DNA of 64,000 nt from Rhodocyclus tenuis (lineage in GTDB: Bacteria > Pseudomonadota > Gammaproteobacteria > Burkholderiales > Rhodocyclaceae): assembly GCF_014197755.1 (NCBI RefSeq), contig NZ_JACIGE010000004.1:186001-250000 (forward strand), in the 5' to 3' direction. This document shows positions 62,052-64,000 of the stretch, piece after piece (positions within the stretch are counted from its first letter, which is position 1; the number at the start of each line of letters is the position of its first letter). The notes below the pieces were generated by a model. It did no database searches, was not told where the DNA came from, and was given only the letters and a program-made list of their open reading frames with translations. A program made the position numbers and the translations under genes.

Positions 62052-63606
62052 GGATCGTCGGCCTCGCTTGCGGCAACAGGTCGGGGTAGTCGCGGCTGTA
62101 GTGCAATCCGCGGCTCTCGTGGCGACGCAGGGCGCAACGCACGATCAGGTCGGCCGTGACGACGAGGTTGCGCAACTCGATCAGATCGTGGCTGACGCGG
62201 AAGTTCGAATAAAACTCTTCAATCTCGTTTTTGAGCAGGCGGATGCGGTGCTGCGCGCGTTGCAGGCGCTTGGTCGTGCGCACGATGCCGACGTAGTCCC
62301 ACATGAAGCGGCGCAGTTCGTCCCAGTTGTGGGCAATGACGATTTCCTCGTCCGGATCGCCGACACGACTGGCGTCCCAGGCCGGCAGTGCAGGGATCGA
62401 CAGCTTGCCTTGCGCGAGGATGTCCTGCACCGCGGCTTGCGAGAAGACCAGGCACTCGAGCAGCGAGTTGCTGGCCAGTCGGTTGGCGCCGTGCAGTCCG
62501 GTGCACGAGGCCTCGCCCGCGGCATAGAGGCCGGGCAGGTCGGTGCGTGCGTGCAGGTCGGTGACAATGCCACCGCAGGTGTAGTGGGCTGCCGGGACGA
62601 CCGGGATGGGCGCACGCGTGATGTCGATACCCAGTTCCAGGCAGCGCGCGAGGATGTTCGGGAAATGCTCGCTGAGAAAAGCCGCCGGTTTGTGCGAGAT
62701 ATCGAGGTAGACGCAATCGAGGCCGCGTTTCTTCATCTCGAAGTCGATCGCGCGGGCGACGACGTCGCGCGGCGCCAGTTCGGCGCGGGGGTCGTGCGCC
62801 GGCATGAAACGCGTGCCGTCGGGTAGGCGCAGCAGGCCACCTTCGCCGCGTACCGCCTCGGAGATGAGGAAGGACTTGGCCTGCGGGTGATACAGACAGG
62901 TCGGATGAAACTGGATGAACTCCATGTTGGCGACGCGACAGCCTGCGCGCCAGGCCATGGCGATGCCGTCGCCGGTCGAGGTGTCCGGGTTGGTCGTATA
63001 CAGATAGACCTTGCCGGCGCCGCCGGTTGCGATCAGCGTGTGTGGCGCGCCGACGGTGACGACTTCGCCACTTTCGGTATTCAGCACATAAGCACCGTAG
63101 CAGCGGTTTTCGCCGAGCCCGAGTTTGCCGCCGGTGATCAGGTCGATCGCGATGTGGTTTTCAAGGATCGTGATGTTCGGGTGGCGGCGAAGCTTCGGCG
63201 TCAGTGTTTCCTGGACGGCGAGGCCGGTGGCGTCGGCAACGTGGATGACGCGGCGGGCGCTATGGCCACCCTCGCGCGTCAGGTGGTAGCCCTTTTCGTC
63301 GCGCGAGAAAGGGACGCCTTGCTCGATCAGCCAGTCGATCGCCACGCGGCCGTTCTCGACGACGAAGCGCGTCGCCTTGGCGTCGTTGAGATCGGCGCCA
63401 GCGGTGAAAGTGTCGCGGATGTGTGCCTCGATCGAGTCGCGGCTGTCGAGCACTGCGGCGATGCCGCCCTGGGCCCAGCTGGAAGCGCTATCTTCGAGCG
63501 TGCGTTTGCTGATGACGGCAACGCGATGGGTCTCGGCCAGCCGCAGCGCCGCCGATTGTCCGGCAAGGCCGCTGCCGATGATGAGTACGTCGAAGCGAAG
63601 CGCCAC
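62029..63606 (-). CDS. nadB: L-aspartate oxidase
   Basis: A 525-residue FAD enzyme that oxidises aspartate to iminoaspartate, the first step of NAD synthesis. The N-terminal FAD motif is [21 protein letters not shown], followed by [37 protein letters not shown] in pieces, [13 protein letters not shown] and the C-terminal [19 protein letters not shown]. The start is GTG at 63606. It is divergent from rpoE, as in E. coli, and converges on ygfX. Confidence 0.97.
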   Translation of the reverse strand: MALRFDVLIIGSGLAGQSAALRLAETHRVAVISKRTLEDSASSWAQGGIAAVLDSRDSIEAHIRDTFTAGADLNDAKATRFVVENGRVAIDWLIEQGVPFSRDEKGYHLTREGGHSARRVIHVADATGLAVQETLTPKLRRHPNITILENHIAIDLITGGKLGLGENRCYGAYVLNTESGEVVTVGAPHTLIATGGAGKVYLYTTNPDTSTGDGIAMAWRAGCRVANMEFIQFHPTCLYHPQAKSFLISEAVRGEGGLLRLPDGTRFMPAHDPRAELAPRDVVARAIDFEMKKRGLDCVYLDISHKPAAFLSEHFPNILARCLELGIDITRAPIPVVPAAHYTCGGIVTDLHARTDLPGLYAAGEASCTGLHGANRLASNSLLECLVFSQAAVQDILAQGKLSIPALPAWDASRVGDPDEEIVIAHNWDELRRFMWDYVGIVRTTKRLQRAQHRIRLLKNEIEEFYSNFRVSHDLIELRNLVVTADLIVRCALRRHESRGLHYSRDYPDLLPQARPTILRRSLRR

Positions 63607-63636
63607 TTGACAGGCTCCGTCGAAAAAAGGGTGAAA

Positions 63637-63642
63637 ACTATA
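63637..63642 (-). promoter_or_regulatory. Candidate nadB -10 element
   Basis: TATAGT on the minus strand, 31 bases upstream of the nadB GTG. The -35 region is weak. On the plus strand TATACT (63763–63768) is a possible -10 for rpoE. Confidence 0.4.
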
Positions 63643-63806
63643 GCACGCTGGCGCCGGCAGGGGCGCGGCCTTCCTTGACCTGGCTTCATTCCCGTGCGCA
63701 TGTCGGCAGCTTGCCCGGATTTATGCCAATATCAAATTCTCGGCCGGGCAGGGAGGTTGCGATATACTCATCCGTATCGATGCTTGTTTTCGGGGATTCA
63801 AAAGGC

Positions 63807-64000
63807 ATGAGCGAACGCGAAACAGACCAGAAATTGGTCGAACGCGCACAAGGCGGCGACAAATATGCATTCGATATCTTAGTCGCCAAGTACCAGCGCA
63901 AGCTGGGGCGTCTGCTTTCGCGCTTCATTCGCGATCAGGCGGAAGTCGAGGATGTCGCCCAGGAGGCGTTCATCAAGGCCTATCGGGCCTTGCCGTCGTT
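63807..64000 (+). CDS. rpoE: RNA polymerase sigma factor RpoE (3' end beyond window)
   Basis: The first 64 residues of an ECF sigma factor: MSERETDQKLVERAQGGDKY, then ILVAKYQRKLGRLLSRFI and the region 2 core VEDVAQEAFIKAYRALPS. The sequence fits RpoE/AlgU, the envelope-stress sigma factor. AAAAGG precedes the ATG. The rest of the gene and the anti-sigma factor RseA expected after it lie outside the window. Confidence 0.95.
   Translation, partial: MSERETDQKLVERAQGGDKYAFDILVAKYQRKLGRLLSRFIRDQAEVEDVAQEAFIKAYRALPS

Overview
The window is a GC-rich bacterial chromosome segment from a betaproteobacterium, most likely Rhodocyclales-like. This is inferred from gene content and order: a complete isc operon ending in iscX, the rluC–gph–Rieske–sppA string, yceD-rpmF-plsX-fabHDG-acpP-fabF, and ygfX–nadB–rpoE. 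Coding density is very high. I saw no rRNA, tRNA, CRISPR array, insertion sequence or prophage. The left edge cuts a chemoreceptor gene and the right edge cuts rpoE.

Layout. 1–9.4 kb: end of a methyl-accepting chemotaxis protein, a PAS-only protein, creA, an outer-membrane protein, fumC and acnA (divergent TCA-cycle genes), a VIT-family transporter, a hemolysin-III-type membrane protein and a Gly/Met-rich secreted protein. 9.7–19 kb: phosphoketolase and transaldolase (carbon rearrangement), then pyrG-kdsA-DUF1330-eno-ftsB and a peroxiredoxin/SlyD-like pair. 19–23 kb: a lone ABC substrate-binding protein overlapping the end of mutS. 23.4–33.5 kb: suhB divergent from trmJ, then cysE and iscR–desulfurase–iscS–iscU–iscA–hscB–hscA–fdx–iscX–DUF2237. 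This keeps the suhB/trmJ/isc order known from E. coli, with cysE inserted. 33.5–42.5 kb: a copper/silver efflux island (cusS-cusR divergent from cusF-cusC-cusB-cusA). 42.5–47.3 kb: serB, aroG, an orphan GspE/PilB-like ATPase and a low-molecular-weight tyrosine phosphatase. 47.4–61.6 kb: rne/rluC, gph, Rieske, sppA, an RsmI-like methyltransferase, maf, and the lipid-synthesis cluster. 61.6–64 kb: ygfX, nadB and the start of rpoE.

How it works together. The strongest regulatory signal is a pair of candidate type-1 IscR boxes, one over the cysE promoter and one at the iscR promoter. They suggest that cysteine supply and Fe–S assembly share one Fe–S-sensing repressor. The operon also carries two adjacent cysteine desulfurases and ends with a translationally coupled six-cysteine DUF2237 protein. 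The copper island has an ATTAC-N6-GTAAT inverted repeat between the regulators and cusF, and a CusF domain fused to the C terminus of CusB. The free CusF has Met where the copper-stacking Trp is expected. The rne gene has a predicted ~380-nt leader with a hairpin followed by an A-rich stretch, which resembles the autoregulatory leader known from E. coli.

Most of the window is well-conserved housekeeping sequence. I found no clear candidate for a wholly new defence or mobile system; the findings listed are regulatory and gene-architecture observations. All promoter, operator and terminator calls were made by eye.
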